The notes below the pieces were generated by a model that saw only the letters and a program-made list of their open reading frames with translations, was not told where the DNA came from and ran no database searches. Made by a program: the position numbers and the translations under genes. DNA of 64,000 nt, taken from positions 1,550,001 through 1,614,000 of the forward strand of contig NZ_CP034550.1 of the NCBI RefSeq assembly GCF_009498035.1. The letters are read 5' to 3'. Shown piece by piece: positions 25,457-33,083 of the stretch; the stretch's first letter is position 1; the number at the start of each line of letters is the position of its first letter. The stretch comes from Saccharothrix syringae (lineage in GTDB: Bacteria; Actinomycetota; Actinomycetes; Mycobacteriales; Pseudonocardiaceae).

Positions 25457-25531
25457 GGGGCGGTAGCTCAGCCGGTCAGAGCAGCGGACTCATAATCCGT
25501 CAGGTCGTGGGTTCGAACCCCACCCGCCCTA
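25457..25531 (+). tRNA. tRNA with CAT anticodon (probably elongator tRNA-Met)
   Basis: Cloverleaf: acceptor GGGGCGG/CCGCCCT, so the first pair is G-U; D-stem GCTC/GAGC, anticodon stem GCGGA/TCCGT around CTCATAA, T-arm GTGGG-TTCGAAC-CCCAC, discriminator A. CAT fits elongator Met, but tRNA-Ile2 (lysidine-modified) has the same anticodon and cannot be excluded. It is not an initiator, lacking the GGG/CCC anticodon stem pairs. Confidence 0.93.
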
Positions 25532-25651
25532 CTGTTTCGGCAGGTCGGGTGTGGTGACGCGAAAACTGGCCATGATCGTTGCCACACCGACCCCTCGCTT
25601 TTCGCGCCGGAACCCCTCAACCGCCGTCAACGCATCGGGCGCGGGGCGGGA

Positions 25652-26044
25652 CTACTCGCCGATCTTCTTCGCGCTCAGCGTGATGGTCGTGTCGCAGTCG
25701 ACGACCTCGCCCGCGGCCACGCTCTGGGCGGTGGTGGTCCAGTTGCGGTCCACCACCAGCAGGCGGCCGCGGCCGGTGGCGTCCTCCTCGCGGAGCATGT
25801 AGAGCCCGGCGGCCTGCATGGTGTCCTGCGCGGTCTGGTGGACCAGGCCGACGACGTTCGGCACGGTGCACGTTTCGGGGGCCGGGGGCGGCGGGGCTTC
25901 CGCGGTGGTCGGGACCGGCGCGGGTGCCGGGATGTCCTCGCGGGTGGTGATCGGCGCGGTGGTGCCGCCGGTCTGGCCGGTGGTGGGCGAGCAGGCGGTG
26001 AGCAGGGCGGCGGTGCCGAGCAGCACGGCTAAGCGGGTCTTCAC
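25652..26044 (-). CDS. PASTA-domain lipoprotein
   Basis: The 130-residue protein begins MKTRLAVLLGTAALLTACSP with a lipobox LTAC, then a Thr/Pro-rich linker of about 40 residues, and a single PASTA domain (VPNVVGLVHQTAQDTMQAAGLYML...VDRNWTTTAQSVAAGEVVDCDTTITLSAKK). PASTA domains bind peptidoglycan fragments. GTG 26044 has AGGAGGAA upstream. An isolated PASTA lipoprotein without a kinase domain suggests a cell-wall sensor or decoy; its partner is not apparent. Confidence 0.85.
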   Translation of the reverse strand: MKTRLAVLLGTAALLTACSPTTGQTGGTTAPITTREDIPAPAPVPTTAEAPPPPAPETCTVPNVVGLVHQTAQDTMQAAGLYMLREEDATGRGRLLVVDRNWTTTAQSVAAGEVVDCDTTITLSAKKIGE

Positions 26045-26123
26045 GGGGTTCCTCCTGGCGGGCGTTCTCGTCGCGCACGTCGTTTGCCGGTCACCGGGCG
26101 CTGCCACCAACCTGGCACAGGCG

Positions 26124-26639
26124 TCACCCGAGGGAGACGGCGATCAGGGCGATGGCGGAGCCCCCGAAGACCACGGTGTTGCGGACGTGGGTCTGGGCGC
26201 GGACCCAGTGGGGGAAGGCGTTCTCGGCGGCACGCAGGAAGGGCGCGACCTGGACGCGCGCGAGTTCACCGCCCTTGCGGCGGAAGGCGGCCTCCACGGA
26301 CCTGACCGCGGTGAGGTTGCTGTAGACGATCACCACGTTCATCAGCACCACCAGCGAGGAGAAGACCCAGGTCAGCGGCCGTCCGAGGTCGGCGCCGGCG
26401 AGGTTGAGGGCGGCGGTGGCGGTCATCACCGCGGCGACGGCCACCGGGGCCGCGGTCTCGTGGCCGCCGGCGTCGAACCGGAGCTTGTTCTCCTCCAGGA
26501 CCTCGGGGCGGACCTGCTGGCGGCGGAGTTCGGCGGTCGCGGCGGCCTTGGCGGCGGGGCCGAACCGGTGGCGGACCACCGGGATGCTGACGAAGGCGAC
26601 GGCGACGAGCAGCTGCATGGCGGCGGCGAGGGTGTTCAC
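26124..26639 (-). CDS. Four-helix membrane protein divergent from TetR
   Basis: The 171-residue protein has four hydrophobic segments (LLVAVAFVSIPVV; AAPVAVAAVMTATAALNLA; WVFSSLVVLMNVVIVYSNL; NTVVFGGSAIALIAVSLG). It may belong to the DUF1772 or related families but the match is weak. The upstream region carries a 17-bp operator identical in pattern to two near the divergent TetR gene, so this is its likely target. Confidence 0.75.
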   Translation of the reverse strand: MNTLAAAMQLLVAVAFVSIPVVRHRFGPAAKAAATAELRRQQVRPEVLEENKLRFDAGGHETAAPVAVAAVMTATAALNLAGADLGRPLTWVFSSLVVLMNVVIVYSNLTAVRSVEAAFRRKGGELARVQVAPFLRAAENAFPHWVRAQTHVRNTVVFGGSAIALIAVSLG

Positions 26640-26655
26640 GGAGGGTCTCCCTTGG

Positions 26656-26672
26656 CTTGAACTTAGTTCAAC
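26656..26672. promoter_or_regulatory. TetR operator site 1
   Basis: CTTGAACTTAGTTCAAC contains the perfect 7-1-7 palindrome TTGAACT-T-AGTTCAA (26657-26671), just upstream of the membrane protein gene start at 26639. Confidence 0.75.
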
Positions 26673-26701
26673 TGGCTGACGGGAGAGACGTTAGACCGCG
26701 A

Positions 26702-26718
26702 CTTGAACTATGTGCAAG
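26702..26718. promoter_or_regulatory. TetR operator site 2
   Basis: CTTGAACTATGTGCAAG matches CTTGAACTNNGTNCAAG; it starts 46 bases after site 1, about four helical turns and twice the spacing to site 3. Confidence 0.7.
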
Positions 26719-26724
26719 TGCGTT

Positions 26725-26741
26725 CTTGAACTTTGTGCAAG
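26725..26741. promoter_or_regulatory. TetR operator site 3
   Basis: CTTGAACTTTGTGCAAG differs from site 2 at one base and starts 23 bases after it, immediately upstream of the TetR -10 candidate TACCGT (26750-26755). Confidence 0.7.
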
Positions 26742-26749
26742 CCGGTGCG

Positions 26750-26761
26750 TACCGTGCGGCC
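26750..26761 (+). promoter_or_regulatory. Putative leaderless promoter of TetR gene
   Basis: TACCGT at 26750-26755, six bases, then ATG at 26762. Confidence 0.45.
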
Positions 26762-27451
26762 ATGCCACGCGACACCCTCACCCGGGACCAGATCGTCCGC
26801 GCCGCCGTCGAGCTGCTGGACGCGGAAGGGCTCGACGGCCTGAACATGCGCGCCCTGGGCAAGCGGCTCGACTCCGCCGCCACGGCCGTGTACTGGCACG
26901 TCAAGAACAAGGACGACCTGATCCTGCTCGCCACCGACCTGGTGTGGGGCGAACTCCGGCTGCCCGACCCGGACGCGGCCGACTGGCGCACCGCGACCAC
27001 CGCCATGGCCACCGACCTGCACGGCATGTTCACCCGCCACCCCTGGCTGGTGCAGGTCTTCGCCACCCACCTGGTCTACGGCCACGGCAAGGCCCGCCAC
27101 GACGACCACGGCCTCGCCGTCCACGAGGCCGCCGGCTTCACCGCGGACGAGGCCGACCAGGCCGCCGCGGCCGTCTTCACCTACGTCCTGGGCAACGCGA
27201 CCGGCGCCGCCGCGACCGCCTCGCTCACCCGCCGGTTCGACGAGGACCAGGAGCGGTTCCACGATGCCCTGGACAAGGCCCGGGAGGTCGCCGCGCACTA
27301 CCCGCGCCTGCGCGCCCGCCTGGGGACCCCGGCGGCGACCGGTTACGCCGCTTCCCCCGACGAGTCCTTCGAACTCGGCCTCCAAGCCCTCCTCGACGGG
27401 CTGGAACGACGGCTCGACCGCAGGGCCTCAGTCCACGCACGGCACGGGTGA
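26762..27451 (+). CDS. TetR-family regulator (TetR_C_1 type)
   Basis: The 229-residue repressor has an N-terminal HTH (residues 8-55; VELLDAEGLDGLNMRALGKRLDSAATAVYWHVKNKDDLI) and a long ligand-binding domain of the class found in TetR-like drug repressors. The ATG at 26762 is preceded by TACCGT at six bases; three operators (26656, 26702, 26725) fill the space to the divergent membrane protein gene, so autoregulation and control of that gene are likely. The longer frame from 26657 would read through the operators and is rejected. Confidence 0.9.
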   Translation: MPRDTLTRDQIVRAAVELLDAEGLDGLNMRALGKRLDSAATAVYWHVKNKDDLILLATDLVWGELRLPDPDAADWRTATTAMATDLHGMFTRHPWLVQVFATHLVYGHGKARHDDHGLAVHEAAGFTADEADQAAAAVFTYVLGNATGAAATASLTRRFDEDQERFHDALDKAREVAAHYPRLRARLGTPAATGYAASPDESFELGLQALLDGLERRLDRRASVHARHG

Positions 27452-28450
27452 GGGCGCGGCGGGTGGTCCGGACGAGCCCCGCGGGTCCAGGACCGCCGCC
27501 GCGGCCTCGCGCAGGGCCTGTTCGCCGTCCAGTGGCAGGGTGTGGAAGGTCGCGCCCGACACGTCCCGCAGCGCCGCCAGGGCGTCCCACCCCTCCGACA
27601 CCACCACGTGGTGCTCGGCCACCTCAACCAGCGCCGCGAGGGAAGCCGGGCCCTCCTGCCCCACCCGCCGGGCCAACGCGCCCAGGAACGCCTGCTGCCG
27701 CCGCACCCGGTCGAGGTCACCGCGCGGCAGCCCGTGGCGCTGGCGGACGAAGGCCAGGGTCTGCGCCGGCGTCAGGTGCTGGACGCCGGCCGGGAAGTCG
27801 GCGCCCGAGTAGGACGGGTCCCGCGTCGCCCGGTTCAGGCACACGTCGATCCCGCCCAGGGCCGTGGTCAGGTGGTGGAACCCCACCATGCTCACCTCGA
27901 CCAGGTGGTCCACCGGCACGCCCAGCAGCGCCTGGACCGTCAGCACCTGGGCCCGCCGACCGGCTTCCCGCCCCAGCCACTCGGCCTCCGCCGCCGGCAC
28001 GGTGGCGGGCAGCGTCCGCTCCAGGGCCTCCTTGGCACGCCCGTACGCCTCCTTCACCTTGCCCCGCCGCGGTCCGCCGCCGGGGATGCCCAGCAGCGCC
28101 ACCTCGTTGTCCCGCGGGATGGACAGGGCCACCGCCGGGCCCGCGCCCAGGTGCAGCAGCACCAGGGTGTTGGCGTTGTAGCCACCCCGGTCGACGTCGC
28201 CGGCGTGCAGGGCGTCCAGCACCTCCTGGGGCGGTGTGGTGCCGTCGGCGTTGCGGCGCGTGGTCAGGCCCATCACCAGCACGTTCGTCCCCGACGTCGA
28301 GCGCGGGGCGTCCGGTGGGATCGCCTGCGAGCGGCGGACGCCGGTGTCGACCTCCTGGTACGCGGACCACGCCACGCCCGCCGCCACCAGCACCGCCGCG
28401 GACATGACCACCCATGTGGCCCGAAGCACCGCGTAGAACTTTGAACGCAC
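27428..28450 (-). CDS. LytR-CpsA-Psr (LCP) family protein
   Basis: The 340-residue protein has a short cytoplasmic tail, one membrane helix (WVVMSAAVLVAAGVAW) and an extracytoplasmic LCP domain with TNVLVMGL, ALSIPRD near residue 130, and VDHLVEVSMVGF followed by ALGGIDVCL and LAFVRQRHGLPRGDLDRVRRQQAFL, where the conserved Arg and Asp residues bind the polyprenyl pyrophosphate. LCP proteins attach glycopolymers to peptidoglycan. GTG 28450 has GGGGGAAAG upstream. Its end overlaps the TetR gene end by 24 bases. The divergent genes encode a glycosyltransferase, suggesting a shared cell-surface polymer role. Confidence 0.9.
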   Translation of the reverse strand: MRSKFYAVLRATWVVMSAAVLVAAGVAWSAYQEVDTGVRRSQAIPPDAPRSTSGTNVLVMGLTTRRNADGTTPPQEVLDALHAGDVDRGGYNANTLVLLHLGAGPAVALSIPRDNEVALLGIPGGGPRRGKVKEAYGRAKEALERTLPATVPAAEAEWLGREAGRRAQVLTVQALLGVPVDHLVEVSMVGFHHLTTALGGIDVCLNRATRDPSYSGADFPAGVQHLTPAQTLAFVRQRHGLPRGDLDRVRRQQAFLGALARRVGQEGPASLAALVEVAEHHVVVSEGWDALAALRDVSGATFHTLPLDGEQALREAAAAVLDPRGSSGPPAAPSPVPCVD

Positions 28451-28499
28451 GATCTTTCCCCCCGGTCGTTCTCTAAAGTAGTCACAGGGGGGATGTGTC

Positions 28500-28883
28500 G
28501 TGGGCGACCGCATGGCTCACCTGCCGAGCCTGGCGGCGGTCGCGGTGGCGGCCGTGTTCACCCAGGCCGCGGTGTGGCTCGACGGCGAGCGACCCGGGTT
28601 GTTGTTCGGCGTCTTCACGGTGTTCGGTTCGGTGCTCGCCGCCGCGATGGTGCGGCCGGTGGGGTTGTGGGTCGTGGTGCCCGCGCCGCCGCTGCTGCAC
28701 GCCGCTCTCGTCGTGGCCGCGACGGCGGCCGCTCCGGGGGCGTCGGCGGTCCTGGTCGTGCGCGCGTTCCCGCACGTCGCGGTGGCGGTGGGCGCGGGGC
28801 TGGTGGTCGCGGCGGTGCGCGTGGGGGGAAAGTGGTGGAGGAGCAGGTCTTCGTCGACCGGACGGGCAGGCGCGGCGGGGTGA
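28500..28883 (+). CDS. Small polytopic membrane protein (DUF6542-like)
   Basis: A 127-residue protein with about four hydrophobic segments (LAAVAVAAVFTQAAVW; GLLFGVFTVFGSVLAAAMV; LWVVVPAPPLLHAALVVAAT; AVAVGAGLVVAAVRV) and a basic tail, similar to the DUF6542 type. GTG 28500 is preceded by AGGGGGG. Its tail overlaps the next small gene by 52 bases, and together with the GT2 gene it forms a three-gene unit divergent from the LCP gene. Confidence 0.7.
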   Translation: MGDRMAHLPSLAAVAVAAVFTQAAVWLDGERPGLLFGVFTVFGSVLAAAMVRPVGLWVVVPAPPLLHAALVVAATAAAPGASAVLVVRAFPHVAVAVGAGLVVAAVRVGGKWWRSRSSSTGRAGAAG

Positions 28884-28969
28884 TGCGCGCCGCCGGGCTG
28901 GCGGTCGCGGTGTCGCTGCTGTGCCTGGCGGTGGTCATCGTGGCGACCGTCGCCCGGCAGGTGCCGTGA
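28832..28969 (+). CDS. Small single-helix membrane protein
   Basis: A 45-residue protein (VVEEQVFVDRTGRRGG, then the helix AAGLAVAVSLLCLAVVIVATV) begins at a GTG with GGGGGAAA upstream; the next codon is also GTG. Its stop overlaps the GTG of the glycosyltransferase gene (GTGA), which strongly supports translation and coupling. It lies in another frame over the end of the preceding gene. It may be a small accessory subunit of the synthase. Confidence 0.6.
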   Translation: MVEEQVFVDRTGRRGGVMRAAGLAVAVSLLCLAVVIVATVARQVP

Positions 28970-30825
28970 GGGTGCACTGGGTGTCGCTGGCGTTGGGGCT
29001 GTGCCTGCTGATGGGCGCGCTCGCCTTCCACGCCTACGCGACGGGACGGGTCGGGCAGGGCGCGCGGCCGGCGGCGCCGGCGGAGGCCGTGGCACCGGGC
29101 GTCACCGCGCTCGTCTTCCACGGCGGGCCGCACCCGCGTTACACGCCCCGCCTGCTCGACGAGCTGGCCCGGCACGGCCTGCGGGCCACCTTCTTCCTGG
29201 TCGGCGCGCACGTCAACGAGCATCCGGAGCTGGCGCGGCGGATCGTGCGCGAGGGGCACGAGGTCGGGGTGTCGTCGTTCCGCGAGGGCGGGCGCGACGG
29301 GCTCGGCACGGCCTTCGCCCGCACCGCCCTCGCCGCGGCCACCGGCGTCGGCGGCGCGCCGGCCGAACCCGAGCCGGACACCCCCGACCTGCACCGGTAC
29401 GACGCCGACCACGTCGTCGCCGACGTGCTCGCCGGCCCGCGCGGCGTGGTCCGGCTGCACGTCTCCAGCGTCACGCCCGCCGTGGTCGACGGGCTGGTCG
29501 CGGCCCTGGCCGGGCACCGCTTCACCACGCTCGCCGGCGCCACCGGCCGGCCGCCCGCCGCCACCGACGCGGGCCTGGCCGAACGGGTCACCGGGCACGC
29601 CCTGAGCTGGGCGCAGCACCACGGCGACGTGCTCGCCGCGGTCCTGGGCGCGGTCGCCGCGGCGGTGGCGGCCCTCGCGGCGCTGCGCACCGCCCTGCAG
29701 CTGGGGCTCGCGCACACCTCGCGCCGCCTGCGCCGCGAACTCCCGGTGCGGCCCCACGCACCGCCGGTCTCGGTGGTCGTGCCCGCCTACAACGAGGTCG
29801 CCAACATCGCCGGCGCGGTGCGCTCGATCGCCGCCTCGGACCACCCGGCCGAGGTCGAGGTGGTCGTGGTCGACGACGGCTCGACCGACGGCACGGCGGA
29901 CGCGGTGCGCGCGCTCGGCCTGCCCAACGTGCGCGTGGTCGGCCAGCCCAACCGCGGCAAGTTCGCCGCCCTCAACGCGGGCATCGCGCTCGCCCGGCAC
30001 GACGCGCTGGTGCTGGTCGACGGCGACACGGTGTTCGAGCCCGGCACGGTGTCCGCGGTCGTGCGGCCGCTGGGCGAGCCGGGCGTGGGCGCGGTGTCGG
30101 GCAACGTGAAGGTCGCCAACCGCGGCGGCCTGCTGGGCGCCTGGCAGCACCTGGAGTACACCGCCGGCTCCAACCTCGACCGGCAGGTCCTCAACGCGCT
30201 GGAGTGCATCCCGACGATCCCCGGCGCGATCGGGGCGTTCCGGCGCGAGGCGCTGGAGGAGGTCGGCGGCATCAGCCCCGACACCCTCGCCGAGGACACC
30301 GACGCCACCATGGCGATCACGCGCGCCGGGTGGCGGGTGGTGTACGAGCCGGCCGCGCGGGCGTGGACCGAGGTGCCCACCGGGGTCGGGGGCCTCTACA
30401 AGCAGCGGTACCGGTGGTCCTACGGCACGTTCCAGTCGATGTGGAAGCACCGCCCGGCGCTGCGCGAGCCGAACCGGATGGGCCGCTTCGGGCTGCTCTA
30501 CCTGCTGCTCTACCACGTCCTGCTGCCCGCGTCGGCGCCCGCGCTCGACCTGTACGTGCTGTACGGGGCGTTCGTGGCCGACGCGCCGTGGGCGCTGGTG
30601 GTCTGGGCCGCGTTCCTGGTCGTGCAGACGGCGGGCGCCGGGTACGCGCTGCGCCTGGACGGCGAGTCGCTGAGGGTCCTGTGGCTGTTCCCGCTCCAGC
30701 AGTTCGCCTACCGGCAGCTCACCTACGTGGTGGTGATCAAGTCGCTGTTCACGGCGCTGCACGGGGTCCCGCTGCCGTGGCTGACGGCGCGGCGCAGCGG
30801 GCTCGCCCGGGTGGTCGGCGGGTAG
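28966..30825 (+). CDS. Fused NodB-like (degenerate) and GT2 membrane glycosyltransferase
   Basis: The 619-residue protein has a signal-anchor helix, a polysaccharide-deacetylase-like domain (residues 45-190), a second helix (about 220-240), a family-2 glycosyltransferase domain (about 265-480) and three C-terminal helices. The GT2 motifs are intact: VVVVDDGSTDGTAD, LVDGDTVFEPG, AEDTDATMAI and KQRYRWSYGTFQSMWK, as in processive hyaluronan or PNAG-type synthases. The NodB domain is not: the usual TFDDGP is VFHGGP and the metal-binding HTxTHP site reads VSSFREG, so it is predicted inactive. GTG 28966 overlaps the preceding stop. Confidence 0.88.
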   Translation: MRVHWVSLALGLCLLMGALAFHAYATGRVGQGARPAAPAEAVAPGVTALVFHGGPHPRYTPRLLDELARHGLRATFFLVGAHVNEHPELARRIVREGHEVGVSSFREGGRDGLGTAFARTALAAATGVGGAPAEPEPDTPDLHRYDADHVVADVLAGPRGVVRLHVSSVTPAVVDGLVAALAGHRFTTLAGATGRPPAATDAGLAERVTGHALSWAQHHGDVLAAVLGAVAAAVAALAALRTALQLGLAHTSRRLRRELPVRPHAPPVSVVVPAYNEVANIAGAVRSIAASDHPAEVEVVVVDDGSTDGTADAVRALGLPNVRVVGQPNRGKFAALNAGIALARHDALVLVDGDTVFEPGTVSAVVRPLGEPGVGAVSGNVKVANRGGLLGAWQHLEYTAGSNLDRQVLNALECIPTIPGAIGAFRREALEEVGGISPDTLAEDTDATMAITRAGWRVVYEPAARAWTEVPTGVGGLYKQRYRWSYGTFQSMWKHRPALREPNRMGRFGLLYLLLYHVLLPASAPALDLYVLYGAFVADAPWALVVWAAFLVVQTAGAGYALRLDGESLRVLWLFPLQQFAYRQLTYVVVIKSLFTALHGVPLPWLTARRSGLARVVGG

Positions 30826-30848
30826 TACCGCCGGTAGCATCGGCGGTA
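30826..30848 (+). promoter_or_regulatory. mazEF promoter and autoregulatory operator
   Basis: TACCGCCG-GTAGCAT-CGGCGGTA is a perfect 8-7-8 inverted repeat whose right arm ends on the A of the antitoxin ATG (30848). TAGCAT in the spacer (30835-30840) is a good -10, seven bases before ATG, so repressor binding would cover both promoter and start. Confidence 0.65.
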
Positions 30849-31078
30849 TGAAAATCAGTGTGAGCCTGCCCGAGGAAGACGTAGAGTTCGTTGATCGCTA
30901 CCTGCGGCAACATCGCAGCGCCTCCAGGTCCTCGGTGATCCACCAGGCGATCGCGCTGCTCCGCGAGGCCGGACTGGAGAACGCCTACGCCACCGCGTGG
31001 GAGGAGTGGGAAGCCGAGGGGGAAGCCGACATGTGGGACGTGACCGCGTCAGACGGTGTCGTCGATGCGGCGAGGTGA
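30848..31078 (+). CDS. mazE: MazE-like ribbon-helix-helix antitoxin
   Basis: The 76-residue protein begins MKISVSLPEEDVEFVDRYLRQHRSASRSSVIHQAI, a ribbon-helix-helix DNA-binding fold, followed by an acidic tail (EEWEAEGEADMWD) expected to wrap the toxin. It overlaps the toxin gene and is coupled to it. The operator covering its start supports autoregulation. The pattern matches mycobacterial MazEF pairs with RHH antitoxins. Confidence 0.88.
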   Translation: MKISVSLPEEDVEFVDRYLRQHRSASRSSVIHQAIALLREAGLENAYATAWEEWEAEGEADMWDVTASDGVVDAAR

Positions 31079-31412
31079 CATCTACTGGGTGGACCTGGAG
31101 CCGGTGCGCGGCACCGAGGCCAACAAGGTCCGCCCGGCCGTGGTCGTGAGCAACGACGCGGCGAACCGGGCCGCCGGGCGGGGCGGCCGGGGCGTGGTGA
31201 CCGTCGTGCCGATCACCTCGAACACCACGCGGGTGTACCCGTTCCAGGTGCTCCTGCCCGCCAGGGACTGCGGCCTGGACAGGGACTCCAAGGCGCAGGC
31301 CGAGCAGGTGCGCACGGTGGCCGCGGTCCGGCTCCGCGCCCGCATCGGCGGTCTGCCGCCCGCCGTGCTCAAGCAGTTGGACGAGGCGCTGAGGATCCAC
31401 CTCGCGCTCTGA
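31065..31412 (+). CDS. mazF: MazF-family endoribonuclease toxin
   Basis: With ATG 31065 the protein has 115 residues: MRRGDIYWVDLEPVRGTEANKVRPAVVVSND (the Arg and flanking loop form the active site), VTVVPITSN and the C-terminal EQVRTVAAVRLRARIGGL. MazF toxins cut single-stranded RNA at short sequences. A GTG at 31056 adds three residues. It overlaps the antitoxin end by 14 bases. The conserved catalytic Arg and Thr are visible, so it should be active. Confidence 0.9.
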   Translation: MRRGDIYWVDLEPVRGTEANKVRPAVVVSNDAANRAAGRGGRGVVTVVPITSNTTRVYPFQVLLPARDCGLDRDSKAQAEQVRTVAAVRLRARIGGLPPAVLKQLDEALRIHLAL

Positions 31413-31534
31413 GCGCCCGGGGGCACGGCACTGGTCGAGGGCACCAACGGCCCCGGGGGTTCCGGTCGTTCCGGGTGCCCCGCGGGCGAGTGGCCGGGAC
31501 CACCCCTGGACGAGGGGCAGCCCCGGCACCGGTC

Positions 31535-31729
31535 TCACCCCACCACGCGGATGGCGCCCGACGGGCACAGGCTCGCGGCCTCGCGCGCCTTCCCCTCGTG
31601 CGCACCGGTCGGCGACGGCTCCAGCAGCAGCACCGTCCCGTCGACCTCGTCCTGGTCGAACACCTCCGGGTCGGTCAGGGCGCACATGCCCGCACCGACG
31701 CACCGCTCGCGGTCGACCTCGATCCTCAT
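31535..31729 (-). CDS. 3Fe-4S ferredoxin (P450 partner)
   Basis: The 64-residue ferredoxin has CVGAGMC near residues 10-16 and a later CPSG, that is, three cluster cysteines in the 3Fe-4S pattern typical of actinobacterial P450 partners. Its ATG overlaps the P450 stop (ATGA), so the pair is coupled and it most likely donates electrons to that P450. No ferredoxin reductase gene is adjacent. Confidence 0.92.
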   Translation of the reverse strand: MRIEVDRERCVGAGMCALTDPEVFDQDEVDGTVLLLEPSPTGAHEGKAREAASLCPSGAIRVVG

Positions 31730-32925
31730 GAGAACGCCACCGGCAGTTCGTGCACGCCGTAGATGGCCATGTCCGTCCGCATCCTCACCTCCGCCGGGGG
31801 TACCGCGAGCCGCAGGTCCGGGAACTCCCGGAACAGGGCCGAGTACCCCACCCTCATCTCGATGCGCGCCAGCTGCTGCCCGAGGCACTGGTGCACACCG
31901 TGCCCGAACCCCAGGTGCCCGGTGGCCGACCGCCTGATGTCGAACTCGTCCGGCCGCTCGAAGCGCCCCGGGTCGCGGTTGGCCGCCGCCACCGAGATCG
32001 ACACCGTATCGCCGGCGCGGACCAGCGCACCACCGACCTCCACGTCCTCCAGCGCCGTCCGGGTGGTGCCGAAGTGGATGATCGTCAGGTACCGCAGCAG
32101 CTCCTCGACGGCGTTGTCCACCAACCCCGGGTCGGCGCGCAGCGCCGCGAGCTGGTCCGGTCGGGTCAGCAGCAGGAACGTGCCCAGGCCCAGCATGTTC
32201 GCGGTCGTCTCGTGCCCCGCGATGAGCAGCAGCATGCCCATGTTGGTGACCTCGGCCGCGGTCAGCTCGCCGGTGGCGATCAGGCCGCTGAGCATGTCGT
32301 CGCCCGGCTCGGCGACCTTGCGCGCCACCAGGTCGCCGACGAACGCCTGCACCCGCTCGAACGCGGCCCTGATCTCCTGGAACGTCCGGTCCAGGCGCAG
32401 CGCCTCGCCGGTGTCCCGCTGGAACGCGGCCCGGTCCTCGTAGGGCACCCCCAGCAGCTCGCAGATCACCAGCGACGGCACCGGCAGCGCGAAGTGCGCC
32501 ACCAGGTCCACCGGCGAGCCGTGCTCGCGCAGGCCGGCCAGGTGGTCGGCCACGATCTGCTCGATCCGGGGGATCAGCTGGTTCATCCGCCGCACGGTGA
32601 ACTGCCCGGTGAGCAGCTTGCGGTAGCGGGTGTGGTCCGGCGCGTCCATCCCGATGAACATGCCCGGCTCGGCCGGCGGCAGCTCCGGGATGGTGTCGCC
32701 GCCCGCCGGGCGGATGACGTGGTGCAGCTCGGTGCGGCTGCTGAACCGCCGGTCCGCGTGCACCTCGCGGGCCAGGTCGTAGCCGGTCACCAGCCACCCG
32801 ACGTGGCCGTCGGGGAACTGGAGCCTGGTGATCGGCTCGGTCTCGCGGAGCACCCCCAGCTCCCGCGGCGGGTCGAACGGCGAGGACCTCTCGGTCGGCA
32901 GCTTGGACAGCAGTGTTTCGGTCAT
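31726..32925 (-). CDS. Cytochrome P450 (CYP105-like)
   Basis: With ATG 32925 the product has 399 residues: I-helix AGHETTANML, K-helix EELLR, and the haem loop FGHGVHQCLGQQLAR with the Cys ligand near residue 347. FGHGVHQCLGQQLAR is typical of the CYP105 family, soluble oxygenases that modify many substrates. GGGAGG eight bases upstream supports this ATG over GTG 32934. The ferredoxin follows directly. The substrate is unknown; the divergent ABC exporter gives no firm hint. Confidence 0.93.
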   Translation of the reverse strand: MTETLLSKLPTERSSPFDPPRELGVLRETEPITRLQFPDGHVGWLVTGYDLAREVHADRRFSSRTELHHVIRPAGGDTIPELPPAEPGMFIGMDAPDHTRYRKLLTGQFTVRRMNQLIPRIEQIVADHLAGLREHGSPVDLVAHFALPVPSLVICELLGVPYEDRAAFQRDTGEALRLDRTFQEIRAAFERVQAFVGDLVARKVAEPGDDMLSGLIATGELTAAEVTNMGMLLLIAGHETTANMLGLGTFLLLTRPDQLAALRADPGLVDNAVEELLRYLTIIHFGTTRTALEDVEVGGALVRAGDTVSISVAAANRDPGRFERPDEFDIRRSATGHLGFGHGVHQCLGQQLARIEMRVGYSALFREFPDLRLAVPPAEVRMRTDMAIYGVHELPVAFS

Positions 32926-32974
32926 TCCGCACACCTCCCAGTGCGTTAGGACTCCCTTCGCAAGCTACAGAACA

Positions 32975-32990
32975 TTCACGAAGCCGTGAA
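32975..32990. promoter_or_regulatory. Inverted repeat between P450 and ABC genes
   Basis: TTCACG-AAGC-CGTGAA is a perfect 6-4-6 inverted repeat in the AT-richer divergent region. A direct repeat follows at 33011-33033 (CGTCTGTAGTA then CGTCTGATAGTA). Both are candidates for regulator binding. Confidence 0.5.
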
Positions 32991-33083
32991 GTAAATAAGC
33001 CGTAAGAGAACGTCTGTAGTACGTCTGATAGTAGGTGTGCTACAAAATGCCCGAGAACTCTGACGAGGGGGAGGTGAGGGTCC

